Source: Fimbriimonadaceae bacterium (GTDB lineage: Bacteria; Armatimonadota; Fimbriimonadia; Fimbriimonadales; Fimbriimonadaceae). Taken from it: 64,000 nt of DNA. The notes below the pieces were generated by a model. The model made no database searches and had not been told where the DNA came from. It saw nothing but the letters and a program-made list of their open reading frames with translations. Shown here piece by piece: positions 9,062 to 19,122 of this stretch (within the stretch, counting starts at the first letter, position 1; every line of letters begins with the position of its first letter). The stretch spans positions 62,001 to 126,000 of the forward strand of contig JAMLGR010000004.1 of assembly GCA_023957775.1 (NCBI GenBank), written 5' to 3'. The translations under genes and the position numbers were made by a program.

Positions 9062-9748
9062 CTACTTTCTTCGTCTGCGGCGACGGAGGGCCGAGGCGAG
9101 CGCCGCTCCGGCCAACGCGAACGTGGCGGGCTCAGGAACCGGGGCTGGATTGAGCACCATGTGGGCCGGCCGGTCGCCTGGAGTCCACGACTGGCCTCCA
9201 TCCAAACTCACTTCGAAAAAGACGTCGAAGAAGCTGTCGACCTGGAACTGGCCGCCCCCCAGCGGGGTGATCGTGGTGTTGCCGAACGAGGGAACGACCG
9301 GGTTCTCGCGAATCTGCACCAGCGGCGGCAGCGGAATCGGTTGCACGCTCGTCAAGCTCAACGCAACGATCTCGATCGGAATCTGCTCGGGTGGGCCCGA
9401 AACGACGGGTCCGACCATCATGTCGATCTCGACGAAGACATCGAAGAACGAATCGATCGGCGTGGACCCCGAGTTGTCCCGAAAGACACCCGTCATCTCC
9501 GTTGTGGTCGTGAGCGGAGTCACGACCAGTGGCGGCAAGATGCAGTTGGAGAATCCCGACCACTGCAATCCGGGCAACAACTGGTGCGCCGGGCCGAAGT
9601 TGATGGGCGGCGCACCGAACGGCAACTGGTCTGTATAGACGCCAAGGGGCGGAGGAAGCCAACGATCCGTCGTGATCAGCTGGGCGCTCACGGACATGCT
9701 CGCGGATGCGAGACCGACGAAGGCGAGAATCTTGGAACTGGATGGCAT
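9062..9748 (-). CDS. PEP-CTERM sorting-domain secreted protein
   Basis: 228 residues. It has a signal peptide (MPSSSKILAFVGLASASMSVSAQ), a beta-rich mature region rich in Pro, Thr and Val with two SFFDVF repeats (PIDSFFDVFVEID and QVDSFFDVFFEVS), and a C-terminal PEP-CTERM tail: VPEPATFALAGAALASAL followed by six Arg and a Lys. Such tails are recognised by exosortase for cell-surface delivery, often together with exopolysaccharide. The repeated SFFDVF blocks suggest internal duplication. Upstream is a purine-rich ribosome binding site (AAAGGGGGA). No exosortase is in the window. Confidence 0.88.
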   Translation of the reverse strand: MPSSSKILAFVGLASASMSVSAQLITTDRWLPPPLGVYTDQLPFGAPPINFGPAHQLLPGLQWSGFSNCILPPLVVTPLTTTTEMTGVFRDNSGSTPIDSFFDVFVEIDMMVGPVVSGPPEQIPIEIVALSLTSVQPIPLPPLVQIRENPVVPSFGNTTITPLGGGQFQVDSFFDVFFEVSLDGGQSWTPGDRPAHMVLNPAPVPEPATFALAGAALASALRRRRRRK

Positions 9749-9845
9749 GGTTGTCCCCCTTTCAAGCAGAGGAAAGCTCTGCTCTTGCAAATGCAATTGG
9801 TAGGATACAACACATTTGGCCTTTTAGCCTCTCAAGATGGGCGCA

Positions 9846-11039
9846 TTAGGTCCCAAGACGGTCCGAAAGCGTCCGGAGCAACCACAGCGCGCACGCCAAC
9901 TTCGACCGCCGCCCGCTGGACTCCGACCGCCCGTCCGCGAACACGAGAGCCAGATCGTTCGACTCCGACTCGAAGCCGATGTCCGAACGCGATACGTCGT
10001 TGACCGCGATCGCGTCCAACCCCTTCGCGGCGATCTTCGCTTGGGCCGTCTCCACCTCCGAACCGGGCTCGGCCGCGAACCCGACGGCCCTGGCTCCCGG
10101 CTTCCTGGCCGCCGCGAGCGACGCCAGCACGTCCGGATTCGGGACGAGCTCCAACGTCCACGGCGCGCCGTCCCGCCTCCGCTTGCCCTCGATCGCCTCG
10201 GCCGGGCGGTAGTCCGCCACCGCGGCGACTCCGAGAATCCAATCCGCACCCGACGCCAGGGGCAGCGCCGCGTCCAACATCTCCCGCGCCGAGCGCACGC
10301 GTACGACCTCGGCCCCGCGCGGCATCGGAACGTCGCCGGGCCCGGCGACGACCTGGACCCGCGCCCCCATCAGCAGCGCGGCCCGCGCGAGCGCCGCGCC
10401 CATCCGCCCGCTCGAGCGGTTCGAGAGGTAGCGCACCGAATCGATCGCCTCCTGCGTCGGGCCGCTTGTGATCAACACCGTCCTGCCCTCGAGCGACTTG
10501 GCGACCCGCGCGACTTCCAAGACGGCCTCGACGATCTGCGCGATCGAAGCGAGCTTGCCTTGGCCGTTCTCCCCGCATGCGACATCGCCTTCGACTGGCT
10601 CCACGAACCGGGCAGCGCGCGCGCGCAGCACCCGCATGGATGCCTGGGTGGCCTCGTTCGCGTACATCGACGGATTCATCGCCGGGGCGATCACCCACGG
10701 ACCCTCGTAGGCGAGCGCCAGGGTGGAGAGCATGTCGTCCGCCAACCCGCCCGCGAGTTTGGCCAGCACGTTCGCGGTCGCGGGGGCCACCACCAACACG
10801 TCCGCCGCCCGGGCCCAGTCGATGTGAGCCATGCGCCCGCGCTCGGGCTCCTCGAACGTGTCGACCAGGCACGGTTGCCCGGTCAGGGCTTCGAACAGCG
10901 CGGGCGTCACGAACTGCTGCGCCCCGTCGGTGAGACACGTGCGCACCTCGAAGCCCGCGCGCATCAACTCTCGGGCAAGGTCCGCGGCGCGGTACGCCGC
11001 GACGCTGCCGCTGACCCCCAGCACGGCCCGTCCGCTCAC
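9846..11039 (-). CDS. coaBC: Bifunctional phosphopantothenoylcysteine decarboxylase / phosphopantothenate-cysteine ligase
   Basis: 397 residues catalysing two steps of coenzyme A synthesis. The N-terminal flavoprotein domain (CoaC) shows GVSGSVAAYRAADL, the catalytic His in MAHIDWARAADV, the PAMNPSMY motif and the ACGENGQGK flap. The C-terminal CoaB domain begins near VLITSGPTQEAID and continues with VRYLSNRSSGRMG. The GTG at 11039 overlaps the gmk stop as GTGA and gives the expected length. It is the last gene of the holin-yvcK-gmk-coaBC unit. Confidence 0.95.
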   Translation of the reverse strand: MSGRAVLGVSGSVAAYRAADLARELMRAGFEVRTCLTDGAQQFVTPALFEALTGQPCLVDTFEEPERGRMAHIDWARAADVLVVAPATANVLAKLAGGLADDMLSTLALAYEGPWVIAPAMNPSMYANEATQASMRVLRARAARFVEPVEGDVACGENGQGKLASIAQIVEAVLEVARVAKSLEGRTVLITSGPTQEAIDSVRYLSNRSSGRMGAALARAALLMGARVQVVAGPGDVPMPRGAEVVRVRSAREMLDAALPLASGADWILGVAAVADYRPAEAIEGKRRRDGAPWTLELVPNPDVLASLAAARKPGARAVGFAAEPGSEVETAQAKIAAKGLDAIAVNDVSRSDIGFESESNDLALVFADGRSESSGRRSKLACALWLLRTLSDRLGT

Positions 11040-11593
11040 GCCGTGGCCTCCGAAACCAGACCCTGGATCTCGCGCACGGCGCGCGCCACGTCGTCGTTGA
11101 CGACCTGGTGCGTGTAGCGGTCCGCGTGCGCCAACTCCTTGCGCGCGTTCTCGAGCCGAAGGGCAAGCGCTTCCGGCGACTCGGTTCCCCTGTCGCGCAT
11201 CCGTTGTTCGAGGGCCTCCCACGACGGGGGCACGAGCATGATGCTCAGCACGCCCGGACGAAGCTCCATCACGCGCAGCGCGCCCTGCACGTCGATCTTC
11301 AGCACCGCGGTCTTCCCGTCGGCGAGCAGGGCCTCCATGTCCTCGAGCGGCGTCGCGTAGTGCTTTCCGTGAACCTCCATCCACTCGAGGAAGGCTCCCC
11401 GCATCGCGCGTTCCATGAACGCCCGCTCGGTCACGAAGTGGTAGTCCACCCCATCCACCTCGCCTTCCCGCGGGGCGCGCGTCGTGTACGCCACCACGCG
11501 GACCACGCGGGGGTCGATGCCGCGCCACGCGTCGAGCACCGTGTCTTTGCCCACCCCGCTCGGGCCGCTCAGGATCACCAGTTTGCCGCTCAT
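11036..11593 (-). CDS. gmk: Guanylate kinase
   Basis: 185 residues. P-loop GPSGVGKDTV at the N-terminus, the GMP-binding segment YTTRAPREGEVDGVDYHFV, and VLKIDVQGALRV. It phosphorylates GMP to GDP. Both ends are coupled: its ATG overlaps the yvcK stop and its stop overlaps the coaBC start, each by four bases. In many bacteria gmk neighbours remA and rpoZ; here remA is instead next to mreB, 42 kb away. Confidence 0.96.
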   Translation of the reverse strand: MSGKLVILSGPSGVGKDTVLDAWRGIDPRVVRVVAYTTRAPREGEVDGVDYHFVTERAFMERAMRGAFLEWMEVHGKHYATPLEDMEALLADGKTAVLKIDVQGALRVMELRPGVLSIMLVPPSWEALEQRMRDRGTESPEALALRLENARKELAHADRYTHQVVNDDVARAVREIQGLVSEATA

Positions 11594-12900
11594 TTGCCCA
11601 CCAGCCTCATCATCAGCGCCGCGATCCGCATCGGGTCGTGGCGAACGAAATCGGTCTCGCTCATCAGGTTCGACGCGACCACGCGAAAACCCATCGCGCG
11701 AATCCGGTCGATGTCCGGGTCCACCAGAAACTGGCCCGACTCGCGGTACTTCTCCGTCGCCGCCGGGCTCGGCACGCCGGTGTTGACCACGACCACGTCG
11801 AACACGCGCTTCACCACGTTGGTCTGCAGCGCCACCACGTGCTCGCACGCGCTGAACGAGTCGCTCTCGCCCGGCTGCGTCATCACGTTGCAGATGTACG
11901 CCTTCACGGCCTTCGACTCGCGGATCGCATCGGCGATCCCCGGCACCAGAAGGTTGGGAATCACGCTCGTGAACACGCTGCCCGGGCCGATGCAGATCAG
12001 ATCGGCTTCGAGGATCGCCTCGATCGCCCCGCTGTGCGCCGCGACGTCGGCGGGGTCGAGGTGGATCTGCCGGATCTTGCTTCCCACCTGGGCGATCTGC
12101 GTCTCCCCGCACACCTCGGACCCGTCCTCCATCTCCGCCCTCAGCCGAACGTGCGCGAGGGTCGCGGGCACCACCCGCCCGCGAATCGCCAAGACGTCGG
12201 ACGCTCGCTCGACCGCCTGCTCGAAGTCGCCGTGCGCCTGGTCCACCAGCGCGGCGATGAGGAGGTTGCCCATCGAGTGGCCGCTCAGCGAGCCGCTGTC
12301 GTTCTTGAACCGGTGCTGGAAGAGGTCGGTCATCGACTTCTCCGCGTCGGCGAGCGCGACGAGGCAGTTGCGGATGTCGCCCGGCGGGATCATCCCCTTC
12401 TCGTTGACGAGCCGGCCGCTGCTTCCCCCGTCGTCCGTCACCGTCACGATCGCGGTGACGTTGCTCGAGTGCTGCTTGAGGCCGCGCAGCAGGGTGCTCA
12501 GACCCGTGCCTCCGCCCAACGCGACGATGCGGGGACCGTGCGCAAGCTGCTGTCGCCGCACGTAGTTGTCCACCATCCCCCCGCGAAACTTGGGGTCGAG
12601 CGTGCCGGTCACCTGCCGGATCGCCGCGCGCACGCTGACGAACAGCAGATAGATGCCGAGCGCGAGGAACGCGCCCCCCAGCCAGTGCGTGGCGATGTCG
12701 AGGCTCTCGATGGGAACGAACGTGCCGAGCACGGCCTGCGACGCGCGCTGGAGCCACTCCAAAAGCGGCGAGATGAGGAGCTTGAAGCTGAGCGCGGCCC
12801 CGATGAGAAACGCCGCGAGCCCCGCGAGCAACCCGACCATGGCTTTGCGGAAGCCCGCGGTCGGCGCGATCATCCGCAGCAGTCGTTTGCGGCTAATCAT
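11590..12900 (-). CDS. yvcK: YvcK/CofD-like (gluconeogenesis factor) protein with N-terminal membrane segments
   Basis: 436 residues. Two N-terminal hydrophobic segments (residues about 15-45 and 75-95) precede a CofD/UPF0052 domain starting at RIVALGGGTGLSTLLRGLK and including TVTDDGGSSGRL, PPGDIRNCLVALAD and GPGSVFTSVIPNLLV. YvcK homologues bind UDP-sugars and are needed for growth on gluconeogenic carbon and normal peptidoglycan synthesis. The membrane-anchored form is known in several phyla. The start at 12900 overlaps the previous stop by 8 bp; ATGs further upstream lie inside the holin-like gene. Confidence 0.9.
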   Translation of the reverse strand: MISRKRLLRMIAPTAGFRKAMVGLLAGLAAFLIGAALSFKLLISPLLEWLQRASQAVLGTFVPIESLDIATHWLGGAFLALGIYLLFVSVRAAIRQVTGTLDPKFRGGMVDNYVRRQQLAHGPRIVALGGGTGLSTLLRGLKQHSSNVTAIVTVTDDGGSSGRLVNEKGMIPPGDIRNCLVALADAEKSMTDLFQHRFKNDSGSLSGHSMGNLLIAALVDQAHGDFEQAVERASDVLAIRGRVVPATLAHVRLRAEMEDGSEVCGETQIAQVGSKIRQIHLDPADVAAHSGAIEAILEADLICIGPGSVFTSVIPNLLVPGIADAIRESKAVKAYICNVMTQPGESDSFSACEHVVALQTNVVKRVFDVVVVNTGVPSPAATEKYRESGQFLVDPDIDRIRAMGFRVVASNLMSETDFVRHDPMRIAALMMRLVGK

Positions 12901-13288
12901 CGGGCTTGTCGGGAAGGAACACACCCAAGACGCCGTTGATGAACGCGATCATCAAACTGCCCACGAGCGCGGCCAGGAACTGGCTCCACGTGTCGCCCTC
13001 GATCGTGAATCCAAGGCCGAATCCCGCGACGAGCCACAGAATCGACGCGTTGATCACGAGCGAGAACAAACCCAGGGTGAGGCAGTTCAAAGGGAGGGTG
13101 AGGAACTTGAGGAATCGCCCCAACGTGGCGTTGAGAAACGCGAGGACCGCGACCCCGAGCAGAAGCTGCAGGAACTTCGCCGCTCCCGAGAGATCCACGC
13201 GGAACGCGAGCCCCAAGGCTTGGGTCACGAACGACGCGGCAGCCACGGAGCACGCAAGCAGAATCCAGCGGAGAAGCAATCGGGTCAT
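12893..13288 (-). CDS. Phage-holin-4-2-type four-helix membrane protein
   Basis: 131 residues with four hydrophobic segments, resembling the Phage_holin_4_2 (PF04020) family that is found as a housekeeping membrane protein in many bacteria. Typical pattern: an N-terminal helix, LLLGVAVLAFLNATLGRFLKFLTLPLN, then LGLFSLVINASILWLVA and a C-terminal helix ending FINGVLGVFL. Despite the name there is no phage context. First gene of the yvcK-gmk-coaBC unit and divergent from mutS. Confidence 0.85.
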   Translation of the reverse strand: MTRLLLRWILLACSVAAASFVTQALGLAFRVDLSGAAKFLQLLLGVAVLAFLNATLGRFLKFLTLPLNCLTLGLFSLVINASILWLVAGFGLGFTIEGDTWSQFLAALVGSLMIAFINGVLGVFLPDKPDD

Positions 13289-13323
13289 GGGTGGGCCGCG
13301 ATCATTTTAGCAGGGGTCGGATC

Positions 13324-15951
<2,628 letters not shown>

Positions 15952-15966
15952 CTCCGGGAGGGGTGC

Positions 15967-15987
15967 CACGCCCGATCGACGGGCGTG
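15967..15987 (+). terminator. Hairpin after mutS, shared with purH
   Basis: An 8-bp stem CACGCCCG / CGGGCGTG with a 5-nt loop, embedded in GGTGCCACGCCC, lies 16 nt after the mutS stop. No T-run follows. The same stem and flank occur after purH, so this may be a dispersed palindromic repeat that serves as a transcript 3' end. Confidence 0.5.
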
Positions 15988-16040
15988 CCGATATCAACCT
16001 AGGACCCCCGTCCCGTGTCGAGATCGCGTCGAGAAGACCC

Positions 16041-16070
16041 ACAGACCACAAACCACAAACCACAAACCAT
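16041..16070 (+). repeat. ACCACAA-type heptamer array before priA
   Basis: About four tandem 7-nt units of ACCACAA type end right at the -10-like CATACT of priA. Same family as the arrays at 22096, 23808 and 27921. Confidence 0.8.
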
Positions 16071-16073
16071 ACT
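16068..16073 (+). promoter_or_regulatory. -10-like CATACT before priA
   Basis: CATACT lies 6 nt before the ATG at 16080 with no ribosome binding site, suggesting a leaderless priA mRNA. Its first bases overlap the end of the heptamer array. Confidence 0.45.
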
Positions 16074-16079
16074 CTTCCC

Positions 16080-18479
16080 ATGACCTCCATCCCCGTGATC
16101 GACGTGGCGCTCGACGTGCGCTCGGGTGGGGCGGGGGCGCAGTACACGTACCGGTGGGACGCGCAGGCGCGGGTGGGCGACGCGTTCGTGGTGCCTCTGG
16201 GCGGCCGTTCCGTCCTGGGGTTCGTCGTGGGAGTGCGCCAAGTCGCGCCCGAGGATCTCGGGTTTCCCGTCGAACACCTGCGCGAGGCGGAGGATCGGGT
16301 GGACGGCCTCAGCCTCCCGGAGTCGCTCATCCACCTGGTGCGGTTTGTGGCCGACGAGTATCTCTGCCCGTTGCCCGTTGCGCTCGGGGTCGCCACGCCG
16401 CCCGCCGCCCGAGAGCGCGTGGTGGCCACTTGGACGCTTGCCGACCTCAACGCCGAAACGCCCCTCACGCCGACCCAGAAGGAGATCGTCCGAACGCTTG
16501 AGGAGCAGGGGGGAACCCTGGTCGAATCCCCCACGAAGAAGCTCCCCAAGCCCACCCAGCGGGCGCTGAAGCTGATGCGCGCCAAGGGCGTGGTGCACCA
16601 GAGCCTTGCCCTCGCGCCCTACGCCGAGACGCGACGGGGGCTCAGCCTTCTTCGGCTCACTCTCGACGAAGACAAGGTCGAGAAGTTTCTCAAGCGCGAA
16701 GGGAAGAAGAAGCCCGCGCAGGCGATCACGCTCATGCGCCTCCAAACCGCTTCCCAAAGCCGTCTCACGCCCGCCGAAATCAAGGCGATGAGCGGGGTGA
16801 CCGACACGACGATCCGCGCTCTGGTGCAGGCGGGGCTGCTCGAGGCCATCGACGCCGACGCGCCGGAGATGCGGCCCGCGCCCACTCCGAACCGGTACCA
16901 GCAGCTCGCGATCGACGCGATCGTCCACGCCATGGACGACGGCGAGGCGGCGAAGACGTTCCTGCTGTTCGGCGTGACCGGAAGCGGCAAGACCGAGGTC
17001 TATCTGCGCTGCGCGGCAGAGGCTCTGCGCAGGGGCAAGCAGGTGCTGTTCCTCGTGCCGGAGATCGCGCTCGCCGTGCAGGCGCTCTCCCAGCTTCGCG
17101 AGCGGTTCGGCAAGAGCGTGGCGCTGCTGCACAGCGATCTTCCCCCGCGGGAGAGGCTGGAGAACTGGGCACGGGTCCGCTCCGGCGAGGCGCCGGTCGT
17201 GCTCGGCGCCCGCAGCGCCCTCTTCGCGCCGCTCTCGAACCTGGGGCTCGTGGTGATGGACGAGGAGCACGAGGGCAGCTACAAGCAGGAGACCTCGCCG
17301 CGGTACCACGCCAAGCGGCTCGCGGGTTTCCTGGCGCAGCGGTTTGGTTGCCCGTTGGTGCTCGGCTCCGCGACGCCCAGCGTGGAGTCCATGCAGGAGG
17401 CCGAAGAGGGCAAAATCAACCTGCTCTCCCTGCCCGAGCGTGCCGCCAGTGCGACGTTGCCCTCGGTGCAGCTCGTGAACCTCGCCGAGGGCTACCGCAA
17501 CCGGCGCCCGTCGCTCCTCAGCGCGGAGCTACACGCGCACATGGACGCGACCCTTGTGCGCCAGGAGCAGATCATCCTGTTCCTCAACCGCCGCGCGTAC
17601 GCCCCCTACCTCTCGTGCCGCGAGTGCGGGTATGCGTTCCGATGTTCTCGGTGCGCCGTTTCCTTGGCGTACAGCCGGCACCTGAGGCGCCTTCGGTGCC
17701 ACCACTGCGGCTACTCGATGGTCCCGCCCGATCTCTGCCCGTCGTGCCAGAGCCCCAAGCTCAGCCCTATGGGGGTTGGAACCGAGAAGGTGGAGGAGGC
17801 CGTGCGCGAGGCGTTTCCCGATGCGGCCGTCGCGCGTCTGGACCGCGACGTGGCGCGCAAGCGCGGGGCCCTCGAGGAGACGCTCGCGCAGTTCCGGTCG
17901 GGGGACGTGCAGATCCTCGTGGGAACGCAGATGGTCGCCAAGGGCCTCGACTTTCCCAACGTGACCCTCGTGGGCGTGATCGCCGCGGATCTCTCGCTCA
18001 ACATTCCCGATTTCCGGGCGTCGGAGCGGACGTTCCAACTGCTGTCCCAGGTGGCGGGCCGCGCGGGTCGCGGCAAGGCGCCCGGCCACGTGGTGATCCA
18101 GACGTTCAACCCCGAGCACGTGGCGCTGGTGTGCGCGCAGACGCACGCGTATCTCCCGTTCTTCGAAGCGGTGCGGGTCGAGCGCGAGGAGGCGCACTAT
18201 CCGCCTTTCGCGCGCCTGGTGAACATCGTGCTCAGCGGTCCCCGCCTCGAGCGCGTGAAAGCGTGTGCCGACGAGGCTCTGGAGCTGCTGGAGGAGATCG
18301 ACGGGATGGTGCTGGGCCCCGCCGACTGTCCGATCGAGCGTCTGCTGGGCGACTGGCGCCGCCACCTGCTGGTCAAACTCGCGCCGGACTCGGACATGGC
18401 CGCCCTCCAGCCCCTTGTGGAGTTCCGCCCGACGGACGTGCGCGTCACCATCGACGTCGACCCCTACAGCATGATGTAG
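16080..18479 (+). CDS. priA: Primosomal protein N' (replication restart helicase PriA)
   Basis: 799 residues. The N-terminal 3'-DNA-binding domain is followed by a superfamily 2 helicase with Walker A FGVTGSGKTEVYL (near residue 297), DEEH in VVMDEEHEGSYKQ, and LGSATPS. The zinc-binding region has eight Cys: CRECGYAFRCSRC, then CHHCG and CPSC. Late motifs GTQMVAKGLDFP and SQVAGRAGRG are intact. PriA reloads the replisome at stalled forks. The ATG at 16080 is set by homology. The gene is monocistronic, following mutS after 128 bp that hold a hairpin and a repeat array. Confidence 0.96.
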   Translation: MTSIPVIDVALDVRSGGAGAQYTYRWDAQARVGDAFVVPLGGRSVLGFVVGVRQVAPEDLGFPVEHLREAEDRVDGLSLPESLIHLVRFVADEYLCPLPVALGVATPPAARERVVATWTLADLNAETPLTPTQKEIVRTLEEQGGTLVESPTKKLPKPTQRALKLMRAKGVVHQSLALAPYAETRRGLSLLRLTLDEDKVEKFLKREGKKKPAQAITLMRLQTASQSRLTPAEIKAMSGVTDTTIRALVQAGLLEAIDADAPEMRPAPTPNRYQQLAIDAIVHAMDDGEAAKTFLLFGVTGSGKTEVYLRCAAEALRRGKQVLFLVPEIALAVQALSQLRERFGKSVALLHSDLPPRERLENWARVRSGEAPVVLGARSALFAPLSNLGLVVMDEEHEGSYKQETSPRYHAKRLAGFLAQRFGCPLVLGSATPSVESMQEAEEGKINLLSLPERAASATLPSVQLVNLAEGYRNRRPSLLSAELHAHMDATLVRQEQIILFLNRRAYAPYLSCRECGYAFRCSRCAVSLAYSRHLRRLRCHHCGYSMVPPDLCPSCQSPKLSPMGVGTEKVEEAVREAFPDAAVARLDRDVARKRGALEETLAQFRSGDVQILVGTQMVAKGLDFPNVTLVGVIAADLSLNIPDFRASERTFQLLSQVAGRAGRGKAPGHVVIQTFNPEHVALVCAQTHAYLPFFEAVRVEREEAHYPPFARLVNIVLSGPRLERVKACADEALELLEEIDGMVLGPADCPIERLLGDWRRHLLVKLAPDSDMAALQPLVEFRPTDVRVTIDVDPYSMM

Positions 18480-18579
18480 CCCCCGTGGCAGTGCGCGGAT
18501 GAACTCCTTTCAGGGGACACCAAGATGCCGACTGTCGCATTCGCTGTATCGGCGTTAGAGTAAGTGGAGGGCAACCTAA

Positions 18580-19029
18580 ATGAGATTTCACGTGTGGACT
18601 CGCAAGCAGGAAACGACCTATGAGGCCATGGTTCCGTGGTTGCCGGGATGCTCCGTCGTCGAACCCTCAAAGGAGCAAGCGTTGGAGACGCTCGCCCGAA
18701 GACTGAAGGAGATCGGACGGGAGGATCCCGAAGCGCTCGCGCATCGAGGCTGGGAGGAATACGCCATCGAAGTTCCGACGACCGTTCGCGAACCGGCTCA
18801 GGTGGAAAGCGACTACCAGCACGGTCGACCCACGGTGCAGGGTGTGCGCAACCAGATCGCTCTCGGGGGCGCACTGACGGTTCTCGGCATCTCGGGATCG
18901 ATTTTCGGACTCATGGTTGGAAACATCGTGCTGATTGCCTTGCCCGTCCTTCTGATCATGCTCGGCATGATGGGGATGATCATCGGATTCCTGGGGCAGG
19001 ACACGCTCAAACCGCACGATGGGTCGTAG
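18580..19029 (+). CDS. HicB-like domain fused to two membrane helices
   Basis: 149 residues. The first 50 (RFHVWTRKQETTYEAMVPWLPGC, then SKEQALETLARRLKEIGRED) resemble the HicB/UPF0150 antitoxin fold, which has a conserved WLPGC-like turn and an amphipathic EALxNLxEAI-type helix. Instead of a DNA-binding domain, the C-terminal part has two hydrophobic helices separated by a short turn (IALGGALTVLGISGSIFGLMV and IVLIALPVLLIMLGMMGMIIGFL). No HicA-type toxin is adjacent. A ribosome binding site (GGAGGG) lies upstream. The HicB assignment is by pattern and is uncertain; the membrane helices are clear. Confidence 0.65.
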   Translation: MRFHVWTRKQETTYEAMVPWLPGCSVVEPSKEQALETLARRLKEIGREDPEALAHRGWEEYAIEVPTTVREPAQVESDYQHGRPTVQGVRNQIALGGALTVLGISGSIFGLMVGNIVLIALPVLLIMLGMMGMIIGFLGQDTLKPHDGS

Positions 19030-19043
19030 AACTCACGCCCGTC

Positions 19044-19061
19044 CACCGGGCTTGCCCGGTG
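19044..19061. terminator. Hairpin between convergent genes
   Basis: CACCGGG / CCCGGTG with a 4-nt loop sits between the HicB-like gene (plus) and alaS (minus). No T-run on either side; it may act weakly in both directions. Confidence 0.4.
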
Positions 19062-19122
19062 CCTTGGAAATCGCCGCGAGCGGCTCGGGGTACTGCGACG
19101 CGCAAGCGCGCGCACTCCCACA

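Noticed and set aside
12893-13288. Prophage holin
   Set aside because: The family is widespread in housekeeping contexts, and the neighbours yvcK and gmk are not phage genes.
18580-19029. Complete HicAB toxin-antitoxin system
   Set aside because: No HicA-type gene adjacent, and the DNA-binding part of HicB is replaced by membrane helices.
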